Positions 29,701 through 41,700 of a DNA stretch of 64,000 nt are shown here, piece by piece (positions within the stretch are counted from its first letter, which is position 1; each line of letters begins with the position of its first letter). The position numbers and the translations under genes were made by a program. The DNA is taken from positions 1-64,000 of IMG/VR virus record IMGVR_UViG_3300046794_000491. One strand, given 5' to 3'. The notes beneath the pieces are model-generated. The model was not told the DNA's origin. It ran no database searches and saw only the letters and a program-made list of their open reading frames with translations. The stretch comes from a virus.

Positions 29701-32700
29701 TCACGGGGTCCACGGCCGGGGCGGGCTCGTGGGTCGTGATCGGGTCGTTCGCCAGCGGGGCGTCCTCCGGGCCGAGGTCGGGAGCGCCACCGTCCGCGGC
29801 CGCGGCCCGCTGCATCTCCGTGTCGCTGGGCACAGCCAGCGTGTTGGTGTCGCCGGAAGTGGTGTCCTCCAGACCGAGGTAGCTGGTCTGCCCCGAGTGC
29901 TGGGCAGTCTTGACCTTGACGGTGCGGTTCCCGCGCACGAGCACGTCACCCGGCTGGATTTCACCGGCGGTGACGGGCTCCACGTGGGCGACCTTCTCGT
30001 CGGCGGGGCCGGACGAGTCGGAGCCACCCAGGACGCGCAGGTCGCGGATACTCATGGGCTCCATGCCCTGCGGGGTGGCGACGGTCGCGGTGTCGCCGTC
30101 GACCTCCTCCACGGTGCCGAGCATGTTGCCGTCCCGGTCGCCGACCACGTTGCCGGTATCGACGCGGTGCCCGTCGGGTGTCCATCCGGTGGGCCGGGCC
30201 GCGCCGCCGTCGGTGACGGTGAGGGAGCTCGGCGCGTGCGCGTCGTCGGTGCGGTCGTCGCCGAACTGCACCTGCGCAGTGCCGGCGGTCGCGCCGACCA
30301 CGACGCCTTCGCGGCCGTCGTCGTCGGTGACGGTCGAGCCGGGGAACAACCCGTTGCCGTCTGCGTCGTTGGCCACCCGGCCGGAGATCCGGCCGGTGAG
30401 GACGTCCGAGTCCGCGCCGGTCTGGAGCGAGCCGGTGTCAGAGGCGTCGCCCGTGGCACGGGCCGCCGTGGCGTCCTGCGCCACCCACACCGAACCCCGC
30501 GCGCCCTTGCCGTCCGGGGTGTCGGCGATCAGGACGCGGTACATGTCCTGAACCTTGCGGGCCTGCTCCGTCGGGACCAGCTCCGGCCCGCCCACGACGT
30601 ACCCGGCGAGGGTGCGGGACGTGCCGCGCTTGGTGATGCCGTCGATGCGGACCAGGTCGCCCATGGCGATGTCGGAGACCTTGACCCACTCGGCGGGGCG
30701 GCCGCCGACCGGCTCGGGCTCGGCCGGGGCCTCCGGCTCCGCCTGGTCTGCCGCCGCCTGCTGCGCAGTCTCGGGCTCCGGCCGCGCCGCCGGGGCCGGA
30801 CGGTCCGCGGCCGAGCTGCCGGTCTCGGGCGTGGAGCGCTGTGCGTCCGCCGCCGGGGCGTTGGTGCGGGTGTCCGAGTCCGGGCGAGGCTCCTCGGCGT
30901 TCTGCGCCGTCGTACGGGCCTCGCCGGAGGGCGTTCCCGCAGTCCGCTCGGGTGTGGCTACCGGAGTCTCGCCGACCTGGCGACCGTAGGTGTGCTCGTC
31001 CACGGGCAGGGTGATGTCATCCACGGAGGCGAGGCGTTCCACGCTGTCCCCGACGGGGATGATGAACGTATTCCCGTCGAGCTTGTGGGCGCCCACCGGG
31101 CTGTCGGCGACGGTGATGCGCAGACCCTTATGCCGCTTCTTGTTGACGGTGAACGTCGCCTTGCTGGGCTCACCGACCACGTAGCCGGTCCTGGAGTCGG
31201 TCGCTCCCGGGTAGCGGTCGGTGACCCGGCCGGCGAGGTGCACGATGTCACCCGCGCGGAGGTCGGTGACGGGGACCTTCCGCGAGTTGTCCCTGCCGCC
31301 CTCGTCCAGAAGCGTGCTGAGGAACTGCTTGGCGGCCCGGGCCTTGCTGGTCTCGTGATGCATGGCCCGCGGGTCCTCGGGCCGCAGCACGTCCAGGTAC
31401 TCGCGGATCTGGTCGGCCAGCCAGCCGGGGCCGAGGATGTACTTGTGCTTCAAGTCGGCGGGCTGGTGCTTGTAGTGCGTGGAGTCCAACCACCGCAGCT
31501 CATCGTGCAGGTGGTCGAGATCGTCCGCAACGTTCCCACTGACCGTCTCGCCACGGCCGAGGGCATCGACCAGGGCGCGAATCTTCCGGTAGCGCTCCAT
31601 GGCCGCCGGGCTGTCGTTCAGCGACTCCAGGCCGCGCAACCCTTCTTCCTCGGGCGGGAAGCCGAGACCCGGGTTCGTGTGCGAGAAGTCCCAAGCGATG
31701 TCGGGGTGGACGATGCTCAGGTCGGGCTCGCCCTGTTCCATGTCCCGCAGCACGAGATAGGCGATGGCCTGATCCCGGGTGGTGAATCTGGGCTCGTGAA
31801 GATAGGTGGCGAGGGGCAGCTCGCCTTCCCACAACTGCGGGGGCTCTTCCGTGTAGAAGCCGTGGCGGTTCGGCTCCCGCAGGTTGCCGATCAGCCGGCC
31901 GTTGCGCCAGACCTCTCCGTCCTTGTCCGAGCGGATCCTCGGCTCGGGCACGAACCCCTGCGCGGCAAGTTCCTGCATGCGTTCGGGCGATCCGAAGAGA
32001 GCACGCTCGCCCTCGTCGTCGATGGCGCGGTCCTCGCCGACCTCGTACTGCTCCATCTCCTCGGGCGTCGGAATGCGCCGACCGTCCACGGTGCCCGCAC
32101 GGCGCTCTCCCAAGGGGTGTGCGGAGTTGATGCCGTACTGGGACGCTGCGGCAGACGCCGGGGCGTCGCCCGTGGGCACCGCGCGGCCGGCGTCCGGCGT
32201 CCCCTCGGGCTGGCCCGGGCGCCCCACGCGGATGATCTCGTCCGTGGGCAGGCCCGTGTCCTCGGCGCGAGCGAAGCGGGTGATCCCCTTGTTCTTGTCG
32301 GGGATCAGGAAGGTGCGGCGCTTGGCGAGCCGTCCTGGCGGGATGAAGGGGGTGTCCGAGACGGTGATCCGCCAGCCACTGACGGGGCCACCCTTCCGCC
32401 CGATGTCGATGGTCGTCTTGATGGGCTCACCGACGATGTACCCCTGCTCCTTGCGACGCTCGGGCCCGAAAGACACATCCGCGAGTCCGGAAATCTCCAC
32501 CAGGTCGCCATTGCGCAGGCCCTCGGGTGCGACCGTTTCGGCGTCCTCCTTCTTCACCTTGGCCAACTGGCCGTGCATGTACGCGGCAGCGTCCTCGTCC
32601 CGCTGGCGAGCGTGGTTGTGGGCGAGCGGGTGCTCCGGGCTGATGGTGTCCAGGGCGAAGGAGCTGCGTTCCATAACGCGGCCGAGACTGGATCGCAGGC

Positions 32701-35700
32701 CCGTCACGCCTTCCGTCGTGTCGGGGCGGGGGAAGTTCTCGTACAGCCATTGGGCGCCGGTGAACGCATTCGCGAGGTCGTCCGCCACGTTGTCGCTCGG
32801 ACTCTGCCCGTTGTGGAGCGAATCCATAAGCTGCTTGAGAGCGGCCAGCCGCTCCTTGCCTTCGGGACTGTAGGCCGCCAGTGCGGCCTGATCCTCCTCT
32901 CGGTGGTCATCGACCGACATGAACCTGAACTCGCGTGCTTGCTCCGGGCTGATCCGGCTCACATCGCGGTAGTTGTCGTGAGCCTCGCTCGCCAGAACTA
33001 GGTAGGCCAGGGCCGCGTTCCTGCTGCTGAACCTGGGAGTGTCATGCACGCCAGCGCCCGGGAAGGGCAGCTGCGCTTCCCACTCCTTGAGCTTCTGGCC
33101 ATTGGCGCGGATGTTGCCGATGTACCTGCCCTTGTACCAGGTGTGCGGCACATGGACTTCGTCGATGCGCACCTGCGTGGTCTGCCCGGCGAGTTCAGCC
33201 GTCCGCGCCTTCGGGTCCGGACCGAACAGCAGCTTCTCCCCTTCGGGGGTGACAAGCCGCTCTACCTGGCTCCAGTGCTCAGCGAGTTCCGGCAGGCTCA
33301 GGAAGCGGCCGCCGTTCTCGTCCGGGCCCGAGTTGGTGTCGGCTCCGCTGGCGTGAGGCGCCCGACCGCCCCCGTTCCGGTCGTTGCCGCCCGAACCGCC
33401 CGCGCCGGGAGCGGTGCCACGGTTGCCGTCGCCGGGGCCGCTGAGGTGCGGGACCCCAGGCAGGCCGGGGCCACCGGCACCGCCAGCACCGTTGCCGAGC
33501 CGGTTACGGCGACGGCGGCGCCCGTCACGGTCGTCGTTGTTGTCCTCGGAGTCGTCGCGCTCGTCGGTCTGGTCGCGCTCCTCCTGGCCCTGCCCGCCGT
33601 CGCTGACATCGTCGTTGGGCGTGCTGTTGTCGCCTTCCGAGGAGCCGTCGGCGCTGTCGCTGGGGCCCGCCTCAGCGTCGCCCTCGCGGTTGCTCAGGCT
33701 CGGCAGGTCCCGATCCTGCATGTCGCGGGCGAACCCGCGAGCCGCTTCCTCGGGGGTGTCGTATCGGCCTTCACCCCTCTGGCCGCCCGGCCGCCACCAG
33801 TAGTACTCATCCGTGTCCTTGTCCCGGCCGAGAAGGCCTTCGATACGGCCGTCGACATAGATGTTGCGGGGCCCGGACACCCCCTTCTTCGGCTTGTCGA
33901 CCCAGATCCCGTTTCCGAGGTCGTCGGCCCACTCGGGCACGTCGGCATCGCCGCGGGCGCCGTCGCCCGACTCAGGCGCGTCAGGCTGCATACCGCGCCT
34001 GCTGAACGGGTCGTGCTCGCCAGGCGGCGCCATGGTGGCCGACGCCTCCAGCGAACGGGCCTGAGAGCGCAGCCCCTTGGCCAAACCGCGGTACAGCTTT
34101 TCGCGGCGGCGCCCGTCCGCGGTGCTCAGGTCCAGCGCGTCGGCCTCACTGTCGACGGCGTCAGCCGCATGCCGCATCTGCCCCGCCGACACAGGCCCGG
34201 CGTAGTACTTCGTGCCCACGTGGCGCAGGTCCGCGTCGTCGCTGCTCTCCCAGCGCTTGGCGAGATCCTGGAACTCGCGGAACTGCGCCTCAGTCAGCAG
34301 CGTGCCCATGATCGGACCCCGCTGGTCCTCCGGGCGGGTCACGCCCTGGCCGCGGGACGGGTCCACGCTGGAATCCGCCCCGTAGGCGGCCGACCAGGCG
34401 GCCCGCTCGATGGAGTGGTAGATGCCGTCCTCGCCGTCACCCTCGGAGACGGCAGCCGCCGGTGTCATCGGGCGGCCGCCGCGTGCGTCCTGTGCCAGCC
34501 ACGTGGCTTCACCCTTGGGCCCGCGAGCGCGGATCCAGGCCACCATCTCGCCGTCCCGCATGATGGCGCCGTGCCCGGCGTCCACATCGAGGTTGGCGAG
34601 CCGGTAGCCGTCCATGGTCTTGATCGGCGCGCCTTCGCTGGTGGCAGCCGCCGCCAGCCACGCGTCTTCTTCCGCGCGTCTGCCGCGGGTCTCCGCCTGA
34701 CGGACCGCTTCGGCTTCCGACATGTCCTGACCCGGGCGCTTGAGCTCGGAGAGGGCGACGGGGCGCAGTCCGATGTCGGTGGCGACCAGGGCTACGCCGT
34801 TGTCGGCGACGTGCTGGATGGTGCCCTGCTCGTCCTGCGGGGTGATCACCTCGTCGCCTTCGGCCCATGCGCCGGTGCCGGCGGCCGGGGCGTTGTCGGC
34901 CTCCGGCGCGGTCGGGGTCGGCTCGGTGTCCGCGGGCTGCGGAGTGTCCGCGGCCGCGGGAGCCTGCGGGGCGTTCGCATCGCCCGTCTCCGGGGCGATG
35001 GCGTCACCACGGAGGTCCGCCAGGTCGTTGCGGACCTGCTCGGGATCGAGCTTGACCGGGGCGTCGCCGCCAGCCGACGGGTAGCGGCCCTCGGCGATTG
35101 CCTGGTTCAGCTCGCCATCGGAGGCGACCGGCAGAAGCGGCTGCTTCTGCCCGTTGAGGCGCTGCACCTGCGCGACGCTGATGTCCTGCTCGCGCCTCTG
35201 GCCGTCGTCCTCGTACCGGGCGATCAGCCCAGGGGCGTCGACCCGGGCGACCTCGCCGGTGTGGAAAGTGCCGTCCTCCCCCTGGAAGTTGATCCGGTCG
35301 CCGGTCTTGAAGTCGTCCGGCACCCAGTCACGCCGGTACTCGCCGGTGGGCGGCTGCGTCGGGTCCTCGTCGTTGACGGCCTCGAACACCCAGCCCAGAG
35401 ACCCGGAGTCGAGGACGTCGGTAGCCCGGGTCACGGAGACGTACGCGACGCGCAGCGCCTCATCGTCGGGCATGGTGTCCCACTTGATGTTGCCGTTGTC
35501 GTCGCGCTCCGGGCCGCGGAAGTCGTCGGCGACGCGGACCCGTTCGGACTCCAGGCCCTTGGACTTGTGGGCCGTGGTCACCAGAACGTCGTGTTCCTGG
35601 GTCTCGGGGACCAGGCGGCCACCCTCGGCCTCCTCCTGCGGGTACAGCTTCGCCAGGTGCGCGTCGATCTTCTTCTGCGCGTCTTCCAGCGACAGCTTGT

Positions 35701-38700
35701 TGTCGACGCGGTGCTCGCCGCTGCGGCCGGTGCGCGCGTCCTTCCACGGAACGTTCCGCTTGCCAGGCTCGTAGTAGTAGCGGCGGGTCGCCGGGTCGTA
35801 CAGCAGCTTGCCGACGCCGTTGGTCTTGGCGTCGCCGAGCCACCGCTTCAGCTGGCCGGCCTTCGGGTCGTTCCAGTCGAGCGTGACCCACACGCGGCCG
35901 CCGACGTTCTCCGAACGCGCGGACTGCGCGCCGGACTCCATCAGCTGGTCGATCTCGTCCGGGTGCTTCTCCAGCAGCTGGAACAGGCTCTTCAGCTGCG
36001 ACAGGTCTGGGTCGTCCTTGACCGCATCAAGGATGTCGTCGTAGGCCATGCCGTTGAACCGGGCGAGCTCGGCATGATCGGTGTGCTCCCCATTGGCGAG
36101 CGCCCGGGCGGCCTGCACGAACTCCTGCAAGTCCTTCACGCCACCGGACACGGCGACCCGGCGGCCGGCGGCGAGCGCCTCCACCGCGGCGAGTGCGACA
36201 CCGGCGTTCGTGCGGGCGATGACCATGGTCTCGTCGCCCGGCTTGATGTTGCCGAGCCGCGACTTCTTCCGGTCGAAGCCCTTCAGCCGCATGCGCGTGC
36301 CCAGCAGGCGGAGGAATCGGTTGCCGACGTCGGCGACGGCCGGGCCGAACCGGAACGACTGAGTGAGGGTGGCGCGGGCGTCGACCGGCAGCTTGCCGAG
36401 GGCGTCAGCGGCGCCGCGGAAGCCGTAGATGGCCTGGTTGGAGTCGCCGACCGCGACGACCTGCACGCCCTGGTCGATGGCGCCGCGGACCACGCCTTCC
36501 ATGACGGGGTTGACGTCCTGCGCTTCGTCCCAGAACAGCGTGTCGGCGTCGATCTTGTACCCGCCGAGCGCCCACATCTTGACGATGTAGTCGAAATCCA
36601 TCGTCAGGTCTTCGTCGGCGTCACCGCGGGTGGGGTCCGAGAGGTTCGCCCACATGCGATCTGCGAGCGGCTTGACCGCGTTGAACAGGTCCCGGGCCTC
36701 TTGCTTGGTCTTGGCGCCGGTGATGTGCTGCGGGCCCATCTCGGCGTCAGCGGACTTCGCCCACGTGCGGATCATGCGCTCCGCGACCGTGGCCGCGCCG
36801 CCCGGGGACAGGTCCCGGTTACCGGCCTTGACCGTGTCGTACCAGCGCATCCGGTCGGCGATCTGCTGCGCGGACAGCTTCTTGAAGCCGTCGCGCTTGT
36901 TGCTGGGCAGGCGGTTGTTCAGCCGCTTGTCCGCGACCTTCGCGGCGTAGCTGTTCGCCGTGGAGGCGGTGAGGTTCTGCGCGTACTCGCCGCGGGCCTG
37001 CGCCTCACGCGCCTCGTTCGCGACGGACCGGTTGAACGCCAGGTAGACGATCCTCTTGCCCGGCATGCGATGCGACAGCATCTTGAGCGTCGAGGACTTG
37101 CCGGTACCGGCAAGCGCCATCACGGCCATGTTCAGGCCGCGACGGGCCGCGCCCTCGATGATGATGCCCTGCTCTTCGGTGGGCGGGTAGGACTCGTTCG
37201 CGGACGCCTCGGCGTCGATGCGCGCCCACTCGTCGTCGGAGTAGCCGCCGGGCTTGGCCGCGGGCAGATCCTCCACCCGGTGGGCCAGGCCGCGGGTCTC
37301 GGCGTCGTTCAGGCCGTACCCGGCGAGCCGGTCACGGATGACGTCACCGCGCTTCCGCGGGATCGCCTTGCCGTTCTCGTCGTGCTCGACGGTCGGCTTC
37401 CAGCGTCGCCGTTCCTCTTCGTCCAGCTCGAACTGCCGCTGCTCCAGCCGGAACCGGTAGGCGAGATCGACGGGATCGGTGGCGCCCTTCAGGGACTCGA
37501 TCCGCTCGTCGAGGGAGTCGAGCTCCTCGCCGAGCTGGTCGGCGCTCATGTCGGCTGGCGGGGTGGCCGGGACCGGGCGCACGTCGGACGGGGCGGTCCG
37601 CTGCGGCCGCGGGGCCTGCGGGGCGGTGCCGCCCGTACTCGCAGCCGGGGCCGCGGCGGGCTCCGGCGTCGGAGGCGTGGGCTGCTGGTCCTGGCGGTTG
37701 GCCTGCGGCGTGGGGCTCTGCGGGTTCTGCTGGAACTCGCCGTTGCGGGTGCGGCCAACGACGTCGATGTACTGCACTTCGCGTTCCGCGCCCTGGGGGT
37801 TCCGCAGGAGGGCCGCGCCCGGGCCGGTCGAGCGCACGAACTCGCCCTTCTGGAGGGCGTTCATGGCGTTGGGGTTGCGGAAGTGCACAGTGTCGCCGGG
37901 CTGGAAGTCCCCATCCCGCCACCCGGCGGCGGTGGACGGCGCCACACTGCCAGCGGCCGGGGCCTCGGGAGCCTCCGAGGCGGACGCCTGGTCACCCATC
38001 AGGCTGCGCCGGAACTGCTCCTGCGCCTCCCGCTCGATGCTCCCCTGCTGCGCGTCCTCACGGCGGCGCTTCTCGACCGAGACCGCGTGGCGGGCAAGGT
38101 AGTCGTCGGCGGTCCGCATGAAGTTGGACAGCGGGTCTTCCATGCCCGGGCGGTCGACGTCGTCCAGACTGCTCCGCAGGGCCTGCGCGTCGTCCTGGGC
38201 CGCGACCAGGGAACCGGCCGCGTCGTCGAAGTCGCCGGCCTCCTGTGCGGCGATGGCCGCGAACACGTTGTCGCGGAGCGAGCGGGCTGTGCCGGGCACG
38301 TCGCGGCCCCAGGTGGTTTCCGCGGCCCGGGTGACCTGACCCTGGGCTGCTTCCACGGTGGCCATGCCCGCACTCCACTCACGCGCGTTGGCGAACGGGC
38401 GCACGGTGTCGGCTTGGTTTCGGGCCGGACGGGGACGGTCTTCCTGGGGCGGCGTGGTGCGCGGCGCCGGGGGTTGCTGTGGGCTGGCGCCCGGGATGCC
38501 ATTGGCGGGTGCCGCCGGGCGTTGGACGGGCTCGGGGCTGTCCTGAGACGGGGACGGGGTGGTGTCCGTCTGGCTTTCGCCTTCGGGCGCCTCGTCGGCC
38601 GCGTCCAGCTCCGCGAGACGGGCGGCGCGCGCCTTCTCCCGCTCCTCGCCGATGGACTTGGCCCGGCGCTCGCCCTCCGGCGTGAGGACGTAGTACGTGA

Positions 38701-41700
38701 TCGAGCCGCCGCCCACGCGGGGCTTGCTCCGCTCCTCGGCGTACCCGAGCTTGAGCAGTCGGCGGAGCACGTTCGGGTGGGCTTCGATCTGCCGGCCGTC
38801 GGGCGAGCGGACCGAGTTCAGTGCGCTCTCCAGCGCTGCTGCCTGTGCCGTGGTGAGGTTCGGCTCGGCCGGGGCCTGCTGCGGGGGCGTGGTGGTGTCG
38901 TCGCTCGCGGACGGATTGCTGCTGGCCGACTCGTCACCCTGCCCGGTGGGTGTCGCGGGCTTCTCCTTGGCCTGGCGGTTCTTCGCGCGGCGCTGCTGCT
39001 CACGCTCCAGCCCGGCGTGACGCACCACGTCCGCGTCGGTGGCCTCGCCCTTCGAGATCCGCTCGGCGAGTTGGTCGGTCTCCTCCTTCAGGTCGGCGTT
39101 GTTCATGCCGAGGGCGTCCGGCTGCGCCGGGGCGGCCTGCGCACTGGACGACGTCCGAGCCAGGAACGCCTCACGCTTCGCGGCGAGCTTCTTCGCCCGT
39201 TCCGCGTCCCGGGCCTCTGTGGTGGGCCATATCCACTTCACGCGGCCCTTGTCGTCCTGCGAGATGGCAGGCGGCGCCGGGGTCTTCGGGACCAGGTTCA
39301 CGTCCCGTGCGGCGACCTGCGCAAGAACGTCTTCCTGATCGCTGGACATGGCGCGCAGTTCGGCGTCAAGGCTGTCGATCTGCTTGTTGCGCTTGGCGGT
39401 GTCCTCCTCGGTCACCGTGGGCTGCGCCTTCAGCCGCATGATCTCGTTGAGGAGGTCCAGTTGCCGGGTGGACTCGTCGAACTCGGTGGCGAGTTCGAAC
39501 GGCTTCCCGATCCGGCCGGCGGCCTGCTCGGCGGCTCGCTTCTTGTCCGCGCGCCGGTGCTCGGCGCGGTTGATCCGCTCGTCGATGTTGGCGATCGAGT
39601 TCTCGATGCGGGACAGCGGCAGCGAGCGCGGCTTGCCGTCGTGGTCGATGAGTTCGTGGTCCTCGTAGTCCTGCCAGGCGCCCGGGACCTGGGGCAGGTC
39701 GACGCGGACCGTGTCGTACCACTGGTTGCCGATACTGCGGGTGCGGACGAAGCGGGCGGTGACGTCCAGGCCGCCGACCTGGCCGATCCGGGTGGCGGGC
39801 GCATTCTCGTCGTACGGGCGGCGCATGCCGTCGGCGAACACTGCCCGCAGGGCCGTGTTCAGCGCGCGGCGGGCGTCGTCGCGGGCGTCTCCGCCCTCGA
39901 AGTCGGTGGTGCCGATACGGGCGTTGAAGTCGTCGCCGCGGGTGGTCTTGCGCTTCTCGACGGCCTTCTGGAGTTGCGCGACGTACTGCTTGGTCCACTC
40001 CTCGGCCTGCGCGGAGTCGCGGATGGCCTGCTTGAAACCCTCCTGGGAGCGCCGGTAGGCGTTGAAGCGGCCTCGCAGCCGGTTCACGAGTGGCTTGAGC
40101 TGCGCCTGCGCGATCAGGTGCGGGTCACCGGCGGTGAGGGCGCTGACCTCGTCGGCGTCGAAGGTGACGGGGCCGATGTCCTCGACGACGCGCTCGGAGA
40201 GCGAGCCGCGCATGAGGGCCCGGATGAACTTCGCCTTGCGGGCGATGGCTTCCCAGAACTTCGCGTCGGTGGACCGCTCGGTGGCGTACTGGAAGATGGC
40301 GACTTCGGCGTTGGCGTTGCCCTGCCGGATGACGCGGCCGTTGCGCTGGTCGACGTCGGCGGGCCGCCATGGGGCGTCCACGTGGTGCAAGGCAACGGCG
40401 CGGAGCTGGACGTTGGTCCCGGTGCCCATCTTGGCCGTGGACCCGAGCAAGACGGAGATCTTGCCGGAGCGGGCGTCGTTGAACAGGCGGGCCTTGGCCG
40501 CGTCGTCCTTCGCCTCGTGGATGAAACGTATCTGCTCGGACGGGATGCCCCGGGCGATCAGGAGAGACTTCAGCTCGTCGTACGTGGAGAAGTCGGTGTA
40601 AGTCTCCTCGTCCTCGCGGGACAGCTCGCTGCCGTCGTCGGCGAGGCCGGCGTCCATTTCGTCGGCTTCGGAGCCGCTGCCGGCCTTCTTCTTCCGCTTC
40701 TTGCTGCGACCCGGGTCCTTCGGCGTGCCCAGGTCGAGGAAGACGATCTGTAGGCCGCCCGGCGTCTCGTGCGGGGTGGCGTCGGTCTTGCTCGTCGGGA
40801 AGACGGCGTCCTTCGTCTCCCCGTAGATCCGCACGACGTTGTCCGCGACCGTCGGCAGCTTGTTGCCGCCGCCGAGGCTGGGGTCCAGAAGGCGCGGGTC
40901 GAGCGCGGCCATGCGGCCGTCGCCGAGGAGCTTGAGGTGGTTGTCCTCCTTCGGGTCAACGTTGCCGCCCTCAAGGCGCGCTGCGCGGATCCGAAGCCGT
41001 GCCTCGTACTCCTCCTGCGCCGGGGACATCGGCATAGTGATCGTGACGGCCTTGCCGCCGACGATGCCCGGCACGGGAAGGTCGAGGTCTTCAGCCGTCT
41101 TGACGTCGGCGAACGAACGCCACAGCCGCAGCAGCTCGGGGACGTTCTGGAACGCCGCCAGGCGCGTCTTCTCCTTGTAGGAGCCGTCAGGGCTGCGCTC
41201 GACCGCGGAGACCATCTGCGCGAACGTGGACGCGAAGTCGTCGAAGTCCAGCATCCCGAGCTCTTTGAGCAGGTCGGGGCGCAGGTAGCGCATCATCGTG
41301 TGGACTTCGGCGATGCTGTTCGCGACGGGGGTGGCCGTCGCGAACGTCACGACGCGGCCGGTGGAGGACCGCTCGCGCAGCCACTCCAGCTTCATCTCCA
41401 GGTCGGAGGCCCGGTTGGAACCGTCGATCGCCGCGACCGAGGACGGCGTGTCGAGGTTTTTGTACATGTGGGCTTCGTCGACCACGAGGTAGTCGACGCC
41501 CATGTCCTCGAAGTGCAGGCCCGCGGCGTCCTTGAGGCCGCTGAGCTTCTTGTCCAGCTTCTCCTCAAGGCTCTTGAGGCTGGCCTCCATCCGCTTGACC
41601 AGGCGGGTGTCGTTGCCCTCGCCGTCAGCGTCCTTCTGCCGGAAGATCTTTTCCCGCAGCCGCTCCACGCGGCGGCTGATGTAGTCCTCCTGGACCTCCG

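Noticed and set aside
33044-40753. A very long plus-strand frame (2569 codons) opposite the giant gene
   Set aside because: It is antisense to well-defined helicase motifs and has the Val/Gly/Arg/Ala-rich composition of a GC-rich shadow.
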